This document shows positions 10,434 through 21,197 of a stretch of DNA of 64,000 bases, piece by piece. Source of the stretch: Paraphysomonas bandaiensis (taxonomy: Eukaryota > Chrysophyceae); the NCBI GenBank assembly GCA_965644295.1, contig CBFFRP010000186.1:118564-182563 (forward strand), in the 5' to 3' direction. The position numbers and the translations under genes were made by a program. The notes under the pieces are model-generated. The model saw only the letters and a program-made list of their open reading frames with translations. It did not search any database and was not told the DNA's origin. Position 1 is the stretch's first letter. Each line of letters begins with the position of its first letter.

Positions 10434-10906
10434 GCCCAGGTGCCATAACTACTGCATATTTCTAGGCTAGGCTCCACAGTATGATGTAGTTGCAATGTAC
10501 ATAGACTTCCATCTTTTTGATTTTGCTTTGGTGTGGATTTGACAATTGCTCTGTTTCAAATAGACTGTATCTAGTACATTCATGAATCTGTTTAGGAAAA
10601 CTGTACAAGATACGTTTATATGTAAATACTGGATAGTTCATGGCGATTAGGTGCTGTTATCTTTCAATAACACATTTTTTAACCAAATGTCACTAACAGA
10701 GAGTGTATTCCCAAAATTATGCGAAATAAATTTTGTAGATTCTCTTAAAATCATGTTCTCTCTCTAACCCCTTGTTGTAGATGAACAGTACGCGGGAATT
10801 TGTAGTATCTCCCATGTATGTATTGTGAGGCCTTGACTTACCGCTCCACTAGGATGCGCGGTATTCTCAGTAATGTTGAGTTTCGCTGTTTAAGCAATTA
10901 TTAATC
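10434..10906. other. Intergenic between RAD9 and the LTR element
   Basis: Holds the RAD9 3' untranslated region; AATAAA-like hexamers are present but none is decisive. No gene seen. Confidence 0.4.
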
Positions 10907-11494
10907 TGTAACGACTACGGGTGATCGAGCCTCGCTATCATGACTAACATTGCTGGTCTTATCATCCCTGTCCATGTGCACAGGTGATGTGGGGTAGGAT
11001 AGTCTTCTCACAACACTCTTCACTTAACTTCCTCTTCTTACTCTTTACTTCGCTACTTCTTAACTTTCAACTCAACTACGATATCAACTTTCACTATTAT
11101 ATCTAAAACTCCATATCCTTCTACCTATATCCCCATAGTTAATTCTAGAAGTGGTTTCCCAGCCATAAATAGCTAGTTTTCTACTTCCAGAAATAATCAT
11201 ATAGAAATCCCTTAACATCCTGCTATCTACTCCTATATCATCCTACAGAATACCTACGTATACCATCATAATACTGTACGGGTTACCATGAACGTCCGTT
11301 ACATCCGTATGTACGGGTAGTTCCGGTACACTCCAACCCTATATCTGGCCTTAATACTCGTATCTTCTAATCTAATCATAACTACCATCTACATCTCATC
11401 TCATCTCATACTACAACCTACATCACTTCATCTTATTCTTCAGCCATAACAACCTCCTAAATCACCCATACTTGTCATACCCAATTTTGCTACA
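10907..11494 (-). repeat. 3' LTR of the gag-only element (588 bp)
   Basis: Direct repeat of 14894-15475. Differences seen: GATCGAG versus GATTGAG, one extra G in the GTGGGG run, and one extra TCTCA unit. Starts TGTAACG and ends GCTACA on the + strand. Confidence 0.92.
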
Positions 11495-11506
11495 CTTCCC
11501 CCTAAT
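11495..11506 (-). promoter_or_regulatory. Polypurine tract
   Basis: Minus-strand sequence TTAGGGGGAAG lies directly against the 3' LTR, the expected place for the plus-strand primer of reverse transcription. Confidence 0.7.
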
Positions 11507-11584
11507 CCAAGACCTGAATAGGTCCAACAACATAACGATCTGGCTTCATATTGACCACTTGAACTCTTACAGATTCATCCTGCA

Positions 11585-14500
11585 TCATTGTCTTACACAA
11601 TACTGGTTAGGGCATTGTCTTGTCTTCCAAACAGTATTGACCCTCCGTTCTTCCGTCATATTATCTTGATACACTGGATGTTCTGCTACCCGATGTCTCG
11701 TTTTAGCCATCCATTTCATTGTTTCTGCGTATGACTTCCCTTTCATGACAACAGGTATACCCTCTGGTGTTCTCACCACAAAAGCACGATGCTCTTTCAA
11801 CTCCTTCACTTCCGCTCCTCCCCATAAGCATGAAGCCGTCATATTAGGTATCAGATCAAACTTACACTTCCATATGCTCTGTATCGGATGTCCAGTCTTC
11901 AATTCTCCCAACATTTCACCATAATACTCCACTCCGTCTATCCGCATACATAGATATACATACTTTGTCACTCGTTCCGGACATCTTCCTTGTCCTGTAG
12001 CTCCCATCACCAGGTATTGTTGATCCCTTGGATACTCATGAACTTCTAAACCCATTTCCTCTGCTAGCCCTTCATGCATGAATGCTCCTTCTGATCCACC
12101 ATCCACATGAATTGCCATCGGTATTGTCTCTCCTCTTACAATCGCTTCTCCACACCACCAAGTTAAAGTATCCATCCTTTTCTTCTTATCATCATGTTGT
12201 GCCGGTGACGTCATTGTATCTGCCCCACTGACTTTTCTATTAGACACTTGCTGGTTTCCATCCTCTGACTTCACCGTCTCTAATCCTCTGGTTTCTTCTA
12301 CCCTTTCCTTGGTCGGCTCTCCTACGGTCCGCACATGATGTAAAACATTCCTCATGCTCTTCACCTGCTCTTCTTTTGCATCGGCTACCATTTGTACGAA
12401 TTTTCTTTTCAACACATCTCCAAGTTCTTGCCACGCCTTGCTATTTTGTTTCATGACCTCAAATATCTTCTCCAAAGTCTTCGCCTCAAACTTAGCAAAT
12501 CTCCATGGCTTATATCCGTTAAACTCCGCACATTTCATATATGTCCCGTCATCTTTCTTCCTATCATCTCTAAATGGACAAAAACGGTTCATGTAGTGTT
12601 TAAACCCACATGTCTCACACTTAAGGAACTTCCATGGTCGAGTACTTCTATCTAGTCCATCTATCCTTCGTTCACACTTTTCTGGAGCTGCTCTTCCCGC
12701 ATACACTCCATGCGACCTTACCACCTTCTCACTCTTACTGTTAAGACTGTCTTGATCCACTATCCGAGGTACAATCTGTGCAACAGTAGACACTAAAAAG
12801 TTCCGATCATATTGCACGTTCCTCACTCCCATACACTGCTTTATTTGGATAATGCTCTCCACTTCATCTGCTACTCTTTTACCTACTCGTGGCATATCTA
12901 TAGTCTTCACCTTGAACTTGTGATATAACTCTCTCTCTGGCTCAGTTACTCCCGCTTGCGTAATTAAATATCTTAACTCCATCAGAGACTTCTCAAACGC
13001 CTGTGGTGATTCGTCGGATAACTCGAACCTATCGATCTCCATCATTAATACTGCAGGATCCATCTTTACCCCGAAGGCTTCTGTAAACAATATGGAGAAC
13101 TGATACAGTGCATATCCCCATGCCACAACATCCGTCTCAGGGGTATCCTCTGCTCGTCTGTTCCTATCTATGTCCATTTCGAAGTCACCTGATGCCATTC
13201 TCCATCTTACCTCTTCAGCTAACTCTCCTTTGAATACTGTTCCTCCTCTTATCTCCGCTAATATTCTCATGGGTGACATATTCGCAGTATGCGCTGCTGC
13301 ATAAAGACTATCAAAGAACTGGACACAATCCACTCTCTTCACCATTCCTGTTGAGCGTCCTAAAGCATCAAAGTCTATAGGTTGGAATCTCAGCTTTCCT
13401 GCGGTCTCTATCCTCATCCATCGAGGTATGGGTATCTTCCCTAACAAGTCAAACACATGCTGCGCAACATTCCGAGTCCTCAGAAAACTCTGACACTTTT
13501 CCTCTAACTGCCTATCCAGACTACTCTTGTACTCCTTTCCCACCATATTACACCAGCGGCAGAATGTCTTATATCCACATGTCTCTGCTTCTTCCCGTGT
13601 CATAGTTTGTATTCCTGATAAAGGCCCTCTCATCACTCCCTTCCTATATACTCCTGCGCTGTTCTCCCAGTCATCACTATCTGTTTCATCAACTTCCTCC
13701 ACTACACGCATCCTGTCTGAGGTCCTTCCATTGCTATCACACATGCTCTCTCCTTTCTGTATCCACAACATCCTTGCCTTCTCTGATAACTCCTTCCTAG
13801 CAGCTAACAGCGCCTCTTGCTGAGCCTCCACATACTGTATCCTCTCCCCTATTCGGTTTAGTTCAGTCAGCTGGCTGAGCATCTTTATACCCGTCTCCAT
13901 ACTACCACTCAATAGTTTACTTCGATTCCGGAGCCAATATTCACACGCCTGACGGTGCGCTGCAGTCAACCCTTCATTCCCTACTCCTATCTCTAATTCT
14001 CTCATCAACAGTCGATGCAACTCTCTTTCACTCTGTACACTTCTACTTAATCTCCCAATCTGTCCTTTTACACTCCGTTCTCTACTAGGCTCCACCAGCC
14101 ATTCAGGTACTCTCATCTGCTTTTCTATCTCTTCACCAAGACCTCTGGATAGGTCCCTAAAATTCACTTCTCTCACATAATCCTCTCTTTTACTATATCC
14201 AGGACCTCCTGATGGGCCCCTCAAATCTTCATCTTTCATATAATCATCTCTTCTACTATATCTAGGACCTCCTGATGGGCCCCTCAAATCTTCATCTTTC
14301 ATATAATCATCTCTTCTGTCATATCCAAGACCTCCTAATGGGCCCCTTAAATCTTCATCTTTCATATAATCATCTCCAGGACCTCCTAATGGGCCCCTTA
14401 CATCTTCATCTGTTGCATAATCCTTTCTTCTAATATATCCAGGACCTCCTGATGGGCCCCTCACATCATCTGCTCTTGCGTAAACATCTCTTCTTTTAAT

Positions 14501-14968
14501 CTTCTCTTCTCTTCCTGTGCTCCTCCACGAGCTCTTCATATCATCTCTACTACTCCTATCCCCCATCTCCAGGTCTCTGCCTCCAAGAATAGGATCACGC
14601 ATCCATTCTATCTGCTCTGTAGACCTTCCAGACCAATTGGGTTGGGTTCCACCTTTCCTGTCATCCATACTCTGCATCCTCAGCCCGTGCTCCAATAGGT
14701 CCTTCTGTGCATGGGACCGCAGTTCCTCCTTAGTCTCCTGTCTCTCCTCTCCCTCATGGTCTAGGCTGATACTCTCAATGTCTCCTTCTTCTGGCAAAGG
14801 CTCTCTCTGAGATCGTGCCGATAGTGCGCTGGGTGACGCATGGCTGAGTTGATCACTCTCAACCACTGTACCCAGCCCACGTTGTCCACCAAGTGTAACG
14901 ACTACGGGTGATTGAGCCTCGCTATCATGACTAACATTGCTGGTCTTATCATCCCTGTCCATGTGCAC
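11585..14968 (-). CDS. Gag-protease-like polyprotein of the LTR element (1127 aa)
   Basis: The first ~25 residues are encoded inside the 5' LTR; the frame then runs through the primer-site region. Order: a polar N-terminal region; four to five copies of a ~25-aa repeat (core RRDDYMKDEDLRGPSGG, residues ~165-270, DNA 14189-14480); a charged helical region; a gag-like helical block (~580-770, with ALYQFSILFTEAFG and ESPQAFEKSLMELRYL); a Cys/His cluster (CETCGFKHYMNRFCPF) that may be a zinc site, though not a standard CCHC knuckle; and a retropepsin-like segment near residue 960 (AIHVDGGSEGAFM, then VMGATGQG). Asp-Gly-Gly stands where Asp-Ser/Thr-Gly is usual. It stops 90 nt before the 3' LTR. 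Domain names are by eye; the absence of pol is certain from length. Confidence 0.75.
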   Translation of the reverse strand: MHMDRDDKTSNVSHDSEAQSPVVVTLGGQRGLGTVVESDQLSHASPSALSARSQREPLPEEGDIESISLDHEGEERQETKEELRSHAQKDLLEHGLRMQSMDDRKGGTQPNWSGRSTEQIEWMRDPILGGRDLEMGDRSSRDDMKSSWRSTGREEKIKRRDVYARADDVRGPSGGPGYIRRKDYATDEDVRGPLGGPGDDYMKDEDLRGPLGGLGYDRRDDYMKDEDLRGPSGGPRYSRRDDYMKDEDLRGPSGGPGYSKREDYVREVNFRDLSRGLGEEIEKQMRVPEWLVEPSRERSVKGQIGRLSRSVQSERELHRLLMRELEIGVGNEGLTAAHRQACEYWLRNRSKLLSGSMETGIKMLSQLTELNRIGERIQYVEAQQEALLAARKELSEKARMLWIQKGESMCDSNGRTSDRMRVVEEVDETDSDDWENSAGVYRKGVMRGPLSGIQTMTREEAETCGYKTFCRWCNMVGKEYKSSLDRQLEEKCQSFLRTRNVAQHVFDLLGKIPIPRWMRIETAGKLRFQPIDFDALGRSTGMVKRVDCVQFFDSLYAAAHTANMSPMRILAEIRGGTVFKGELAEEVRWRMASGDFEMDIDRNRRAEDTPETDVVAWGYALYQFSILFTEAFGVKMDPAVLMMEIDRFELSDESPQAFEKSLMELRYLITQAGVTEPERELYHKFKVKTIDMPRVGKRVADEVESIIQIKQCMGVRNVQYDRNFLVSTVAQIVPRIVDQDSLNSKSEKVVRSHGVYAGRAAPEKCERRIDGLDRSTRPWKFLKCETCGFKHYMNRFCPFRDDRKKDDGTYMKCAEFNGYKPWRFAKFEAKTLEKIFEVMKQNSKAWQELGDVLKRKFVQMVADAKEEQVKSMRNVLHHVRTVGEPTKERVEETRGLETVKSEDGNQQVSNRKVSGADTMTSPAQHDDKKKRMDTLTWWCGEAIVRGETIPMAIHVDGGSEGAFMHEGLAEEMGLEVHEYPRDQQYLVMGATGQGRCPERVTKYVYLCMRIDGVEYYGEMLGELKTGHPIQSIWKCKFDLIPNMTASCLWGGAEVKELKEHRAFVVRTPEGIPVVMKGKSYAETMKWMAKTRHRVAEHPVYQDNMTEERRVNTVWKTRQCPNQYCVRQ

Positions 14969-15475
14969 AGGTGATGTGGGTAGGATAGTCTTCTCACAAC
15001 ACTCTTCACTTAACTTCCTCTTCTTACTCTTTACTTCGCTACTTCTTAACTTTCAACTCAACTACGATATCAACTTTCACTATTATATCTAAAACTCCAT
15101 ATCCTTCTACCTATATCCCCATAGTTAATTCTAGAAGTGGTTTCCCAGCCATAAATAGCTAGTTTTCTACTTCCAGAAATAATCATATAGAAATCCCTTA
15201 ACATCCTGCTATCTACTCCTATATCATCCTACAGAATACCTACGTATACCATCATAATACTGTACGGGTTACCATGAACGTCCGTTACATCCGTATGTAC
15301 GGGTAGTTCCGGTACACTCCAACCCTATATCTGGCCTTAATACTCGTATCTTCTAATCTAATCATAACTACCATCTACATCTCATCTCATACTACAACCT
15401 ACATCACTTCATCTTATTCTTCAGCCATAACAACCTCCTAAATCACCCATACTTGTCATACCCAATTTTGCTACA
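14894..15475 (-). repeat. 5' LTR of the gag-only element (582 bp)
   Basis: Direct repeat of 10907-11494. It should carry the promoter, and it contains the start codon of the internal ORF at 14968. Confidence 0.92.
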
Positions 15476-16187
15476 AATCATCTCTGGGCCGTGCACAAGC
15501 AGGGCTGCATAACAATTACTTGTCAACTAATTGACGCAGGTTATAGTCAATATAAATTGCAAGTATTTGCATGCTGAGCCAGTGGGTCATCCTGCTTATC
15601 TCTGTCACTGATATAATATTCTCTGCATTCCCATTTCTGATGACCATCATCAAAGTTCTCGAGTTGAATAGAAACACCCTTGAAATGGATTCTGGTTTTA
15701 AGTTGTCAGACTAGACTATAATACACACTCACGCTATAGTATGATCATGATGATACAATAGCATGATATATATGACCTAAACCATAAATATATAAATATC
15801 CAGGTTTTCGAATGCAGAAAACAGTAAAAAGCCCTGATAATACCATATCCCATATCTAATATTCCCTCCAACATCGGAGTCCTTAGTTGATAGTTGAAGA
15901 CTACTATTTCATCAATGTTCACACATCTAATAGACTTTTACTACTATGCATACATAAAATCGAAATCAAGCACTTCTTATATAACCATTACCATTATTCA
16001 AGGGTATATTTTAGGCATACACTTTACTGCGGAGACAACAATCATTGGTAAGTGTATTCGAGTGTAAAAATTAGGAATTCTTAATTTATCATAATTTGTC
16101 GATTCAACAATTCAATTATATGGCCTCAATAAATGCAGACTATCAAAATCAAAAAGCGCAGCTACTGTTTACTTTGGGAGTCGGCGA
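15476..16187. other. Intergenic, no gene seen
   Basis: AT-rich sequence after the element. It includes the 3' flank of the REEP gene. A 62-aa frame at 15734-15922 is hydrophobic and AT-driven; I do not call it. Confidence 0.4.
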
Positions 16188-18320
16188 CTAGGCTGTGTAA
16201 ATGGCAGTGAAGGTTACCTCAGCAGATCCTATGGTGAATACCATACGTTCCCCCAGACTAGACCTGTAATATACTTTACACAAAACACCACATTGCTAAT
16301 TGATATACGTAAATACATTCATACTTCTATCACAATTGTCAAATAAAATGAAGGAGATAATTTGTTTATCTTCCAGTGCATAGATCGTGACATCACATGC
16401 CATATGAGATAGACAAATCTTACTTGAAAGTGGAAATCTGAAGGTCTTTTCTCTCTCCCAAGACTTTGTCATCTCCGAACGTGTTCTTCTCCATTACTCT
16501 TATACAAAGGAAGCCATCACTGTCAGGGAGTGGAGAAAGTATAATCTGCCATACAAATCAGTTTACTAGCGCTCACATACTATATTCCTACCTTTTTCTG
16601 AAATGCAATATTGATACCTTCTACAGTATCTGTTTTAAAGAAGGTTCCCTCGACTCCAGAAGGCTGTCTCCCATCCTTCGGGTGAGCGCATAACTCAACA
16701 TACACCGGAACCTGTTATCCATCCCGCATTTCAGTATATTTCACACATCAACCATGATAAATAATTAACACACACACTGTAACACTTGTAACTAATACTA
16801 CAATATAGAAACTTTCATTTTGATCCGCATTTACCATCAGCTTTCATTTATATATTACCTTTTCTTCCTCAGTCTCAATGGAAACCTTTTCCACTGTTAC
16901 TTCGAGTTTGGAAGGAGGTGGGGCGGTTTTCGCAGCAGCAGTGGCGTATGTGAAGGGCGTAGCTGCATAAAAGTATCAAGTATCAGCACAACTCATATAC
17001 ATTGCTAACCCAAATATACGTGCGGTTCGGTAGAGCGTTACCAAGTATGGTATACAACTACCACATCCAGAATACATTAGTCGCAACATAAATTCAGCTT
17101 ACCGCTGATTCCAAGAACAGGTAGGACGTGCTCTTTGATGATGATATCGTAGAGAACAGTCGCGCCCTGCACATGCATATATTATATCAGATACAACCAA
17201 TAACCCAATGAAGTATATTAAATCATATAGTATCAAGATTTGTAACAATGAAACAATCGACTGGTTTCGCATACATTAAAGGATGGGTGGTAGCACCACA
17301 CAAGAAATGCAATCTTGATCAAGAAGTAGAGCGGAATAAATGAGATGAGGAAATCAGCCACTGATTCGATGATCTAGAGAGCACATACAACACTAATTAG
17401 AAAAACTATATGCAAATATAACAAAAAAACTCAAAAATATACACTTCCGTACAAAACATACATACACATACATACATACACATACATACATACACATACA
17501 TACATACACATACATACAAACACATACATACATACACATACATACATACACAGTACTCATCTGCTTGTATAGGTGTGTGTGCATACTTTGAATTGAGTGA
17601 ATATAATCCAGTAAGTTAACCACTGCTTATCGTCTGCTGTGTCTGCACTCTCAATGGCTTTAACAGAGGCATACAGAGGATACACGAATCCAGCGATATC
17701 CCTATCGGGGTGTTAGTAGATGATATGGTGTGTGTATGCGTATATATGTACAGGCCTCACTGTGTGTGTAGTGTCGTACAGTACATGCGTAGTACAAGGC
17801 AGCGTAGTATGGTATGAAGTTTATAGTATGGAGTGTATAGTGTGAAGTGTATGGTGTGAAGTGTATAGTATGGAGTGTGTAGTATGGAGTGTATAGTATG
17901 GAGTGTATGGTGTGAAGTGTATAGTACGGAGTGTATGGTGTGAAGTGTATAGTATGGAGTGTATGGTGTGAAGTGTATAGTATGGCTTCACACAGAGCAG
18001 TATACATTCTATGATATAGAGTATATAGCTTAGTACAGTACAGTACAGGTGAAGTATAGTATCATGAAGTACAAGGCCAGTACGTGTACTTACACCAACA
18101 GATTGACCCCACAGACCAATAGCAGTATCAGCCCCACTCCGCTTACTATAGAGACAAACAGGATCTCCTTATCAATCGAAGTCTTCTTTGAGACCGCATC
18201 GAGCAAACTATTGGCTGGAGAGTGTTCAATAAATTGGCGTACTTTCAGCTAAAAAAAGTCAATGACGAAGTTAATAAATAGTTTTACGGTTACCTTTAGC
18301 TCAGTTAAGTCGAGACCCAT
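16188..18320 (-). CDS. REEP/Yop1 (TB2/DP1/HVA22) family protein with C-terminal C2-like domain, 9 exons, 293 aa
   Basis: Exons in phase: 18320-18294, 18248-18094, 17701-17587, 17373-17275, 17166-17103, 16962-16859, 16711-16592, 16545-16424, 16263-16188. Residues ~35-150 carry the family signature: a hydrophobic hairpin, then GFVYPLYASVKAIESADTAD, QWLTYWIIF, SFIPLYFLIKIAFLVWC and NGATVLYD. Family members sit as hairpins in tubular ER and curve the membrane. A Pro/Ala linker leads to ~110 residues with a C2-like beta pattern (VPVYVELC, FLCIRVMEKNTFGDDKVLGE, ERMVFTIG). Most REEP5/Yop1 proteins lack such a domain. Introns hold a 10-bp minisatellite and a CATA array. Confidence 0.87.
17455..17552. 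repeat. CATA-rich microsatellite inside a REEP intron
   Basis: Repeats of ACATACATACAC within the intron between REEP exons 3 and 4. Confidence 0.85.
17811..17990. repeat. 10-bp minisatellite in a REEP intron
   Basis: About eighteen units alternating AGTGTATAGT, ATGGAGTGTA and GTGTGAAGTG forms. It occupies much of the intron between REEP exons 2 and 3. Confidence 0.85.
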
Positions 18321-18362
18321 TGTTAATATACCGTATGATGTAATGCTGTGGTTATGGTCGCT

Positions 18363-18790
18363 ATGACTTCAATTGACTACTCGAATCACATGTTGGTTAT
18401 TATATAAACATATCATGCATATGCATATGGGGGTGGTTCTTGTGTAAATCGATTTTATATCGTTTTTTTCATTGCAAAGTCCTTATTTTTTATGTGAAAA
18501 GTGACTTTTCAACGAAAAAAAACGACAATCTAATCAATTGCGCACAACCATATCGATATTCATGTAGGACGGGCCGTATGAGGTTCATCTCATGGAACGT
18601 CGAGAATTTCAACAGTTTTTCAAGTGTTTTTAATTAGAATTTTTACAAACCCGGGATTTGGTCTATGAAACAGTTTTTATACAGAAAACATGTACTCTGT
18701 ATGTGTTGATCACTTTTGTATGAGTATACTCTTTTTTGTCCATATGTAATTCCAGGATTTTTTACAGAATGCTATTGTATACGTAGGTTT
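18363..18790. repeat. Left flank repeat of the ankyrin array (matches 30716-31020)
   Basis: Begins ATGACTTCAATTGA and shares with the right flank, in the same order, CATATCATGCAT, ATTCATG, TTAGAATTTTTA, CCGGGATTTGGT, GAAACAGTTTTT, AAGTATACT-like and TTTTTGTCCAT. It lies just upstream of the REEP start codon, so it may include the REEP promoter. A palindromic MITE is inserted in this copy only. Confidence 0.7.
18429..18552. mobile_element. Degenerate fold-back MITE (relative of 33476-33638)
   Basis: Starts GGGGGTGGTT, has ATCGATTTTATATCG and AAAAGTGACTTTT internally, and ends in CACAACC. These match the termini and middle of the perfect palindrome at 33476-33638. The right flank copy near 30780-30800 lacks it, giving an empty-site comparison. 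Confidence 0.6.
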
Positions 18791-19175
18791 CTGCGCAGAG
18801 ACGTTTTTCGACAAAGATTTTGTAACATGAGCTGTCAAAATGACCACAATTTTATCACAACGAGCTACAGTCCGACACGTGGAGGGCTGGTGTTGAAAAA
18901 CGTCTCCTCGTAGGAATTCCTAGTGGTTTCTGCGGTGGTGTAGAAAAAATCACCTTTTTTGTTGATTGTGCAAAATGTGTTCGTCGAAAACAGAATATAG
19001 ACATATTCCGCATACAGACACTATTGTCCCTTCAAGATACGAAGTGTGGGATACTAGTATTACAGCTACTATGAAGTTGTGGTATGCTGACAATATGCAT
19101 CACAATAAAGTCACATCTGCTGCATATACATACACTTCACTTCACTTCACTTCACTTCTGTTATCAGATACAAAG

Positions 19176-21034
19176 ATGGATGATATTATTACAGCTGCTG
19201 AGAGGGGTGATTCCAATGGTGTGAGGGCGTGTGTTGAGAGGGGTGACAACATACATGAACGAGATACGGTAATAACCATACATACATTCCTTCATGCATA
19301 CATACATGCATATGTAGAGTGTTATGAGGGCATGAGCATATGTGATAATTGTTATTGTTTTATAGAGTGACCGCACAGCTCTTCACTGGGCTGCCATTAG
19401 AGGTCACGGAGATGTAGCTGAGTATCTTTTGGGAGAAGGAGCAGATACAAATATACGAGACAATGTAAGTAACTCCTCTATACATACATATATAAGTAGA
19501 GTGTTATGAGGGCTCATATGTGATTGTTTTTATTGTTTTATAGGGTGGCCGTACAGCTCTTAACTGGGCTGTCTCTAATGGTCATAGCGATATAGCTATG
19601 AGTATTTTGGAAGCAGGAGCAAATGCTAATATACGAGACAATGTAAGTAACCCCTCTATACATACAGACATACATACATGCATGCAGTGTTATGAGGGCT
19701 CATATGTGATTATTGTTATTGTTTTATAGAGTGGCCACACAGCTCTTCACTGGGCTGCCATTAGAGGTCACGGAGAAATATCTGAGTATCTTATGGGAGA
19801 AGGAGCAGATACAAATATACGAGACAGTGTAAGTAACCCCTCGATACATACATACATACATAACATAAGTAGAGTGTTATGAGGGCTCATATGTGATTAT
19901 TGTATTTGTTTTATAGGGTGGCCGTACAGCGCTTCACTGGGCTGTTTCTAATGGTCACAGAGATATAGCTATGTATCTTATGAGAGCAGGAGCAGAGACA
20001 ACTATACGAGACAATGTAAGTAACTCCTCTATACATACATGCATGCATACATGCAGTGTTCTGAGGGTTCATATATGATTTGTATGATTGTTTTGTAGGG
20101 TGGTGATACAGCTCTTCACTGGGCTGTCTCTAGAGGCTATACAGAAATAGCAGAGTATCTTATGAGAGCAGGAGCAGATACTAATATACGAAACAATGTA
20201 TGTTACCCTTCTATGCATACATACATACATAAGTAGAGCGCTGTGAGGGCTCATATGTGATTTGTATTATTGTTTTATAGGATGGGCGTACAGCTCTTCA
20301 CTGGGCTGTCTCTAGAGGTTATAAAGAAATAGCAGATTATCTTTTGAGGGCAGGAGCAGATACTAATATACGAAACAATGTATGTAATTCTTCTATACAT
20401 ACATACATACATAAGTAGAGTGTTATGAGGGCTCATATGTGATTTTTTGTATTGTTGTATAGAAAGGTGAGACAGCTCTTCACTGGGCTGCCATTAGAGG
20501 TCACAGAGATGTAGCTGAGTATCTTTTGAGAGCAAGAGCAGATACAACTATACGAGACAATGTAAGTAACTCCTCTAGACATACATAAATACGTGCAGTG
20601 TTATGAGGTCTCATGTGTGATTTGTATTATTGTTTTATAGGGTGGCCGTACAGCTCTTCACGTGGCTATATCTAGAGGTCACAGTGATATATCAGAGTAT
20701 CTTATAAGGGCAGGAGCTGATATTAATGTACGAGACAATGTAAGTAACCCCTCTATACATACATATATACTTAACTATATGGATATATGGTGATGCAGTG
20801 TGTCACTTGCTTTTATGATGCTTCTTGTTACTTTTGCAGGAGGGAAGGACTCCTGTTGATGTGGCTAAGGATAATGCGATGCGTGAGCTCATCAGAAACG
20901 CACATGTTAGTATGTGTACTGTATGCTTCATCGTATTCTCAGAACCAGAGACATAACTTCACTGGAATCATATGTGTATTGTATAGGCTGAGAGGCAGAG
21001 ACAGCAAGAGGAGGACGCTGCTACCGCTGCAGAG
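19176..21034 (+). CDS. Ankyrin-repeat protein, module 1 (8 repeats, ~333 aa)
   Basis: Exons: 19176-19268 (N-cap, MDDIITAAERGD start), eight 99-nt ankyrin exons 19366-19464, 19544-19642, 19730-19828, 19917-20015, 20099-20197, 20281-20379, 20463-20561, 20641-20739, then 20840-20905 ([17 protein letters not shown]) and 20987-21034 (AERQRQQEED...). The N-cap lacks the 11-residue [11 protein letters not shown] lead of the other modules, and its upstream DNA is unrelated, so this is probably the true 5' end of the array. Ankyrin proteins bind partner proteins; no catalytic domain, membrane segment or localisation signal is seen. The partner is unknown. Confidence 0.82.
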
Positions 21035-21197
21035 GTATGTGTGTAATGATGTAGTTTTATGATATTGATGCAGTTATATGGTATGATATGTTGGAGTGCC
21101 TTGACTGCGACCATATATGTATGTGTATGTTTGGCGGTGCTGTTAAGATGAGTAGCACCCACTTCTATATGTGCTCAAGCTTCCATATGTGCCGCAG

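Larger units (their letters stand above)
10907..15475 (-). mobile_element. Complete LTR retrotransposon encoding only gag/protease (TR-GAG-like)
   Basis: Two LTRs (10907-11494 and 14894-15475) bound a 3.4-kb interior, and AATC precedes and follows the element as a 4-bp target duplication. LTR ends are TG...CA. The element reads on the minus strand: a purine tract (AGGGGGAAG, 11495-11503) abuts the 3' LTR, and a TGG-containing primer-site candidate (TGGTGGACAACG) lies just inside the 5' LTR. The only long ORF has no reverse transcriptase, RNase H or integrase. By eye the LTRs differ by one substitution and two small indels, so insertion is recent. It must borrow enzymes from another element. 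Confidence 0.88.

Noticed and set aside
20787-21062. Recurring 91-codon ORF MVMQCVTCFY... (also at 22368, 23522, 24848, 26014, 28307)
   Set aside because: It reads through an intron and two exons of the ankyrin modules in the wrong frame; repeated only because the modules are repeated.
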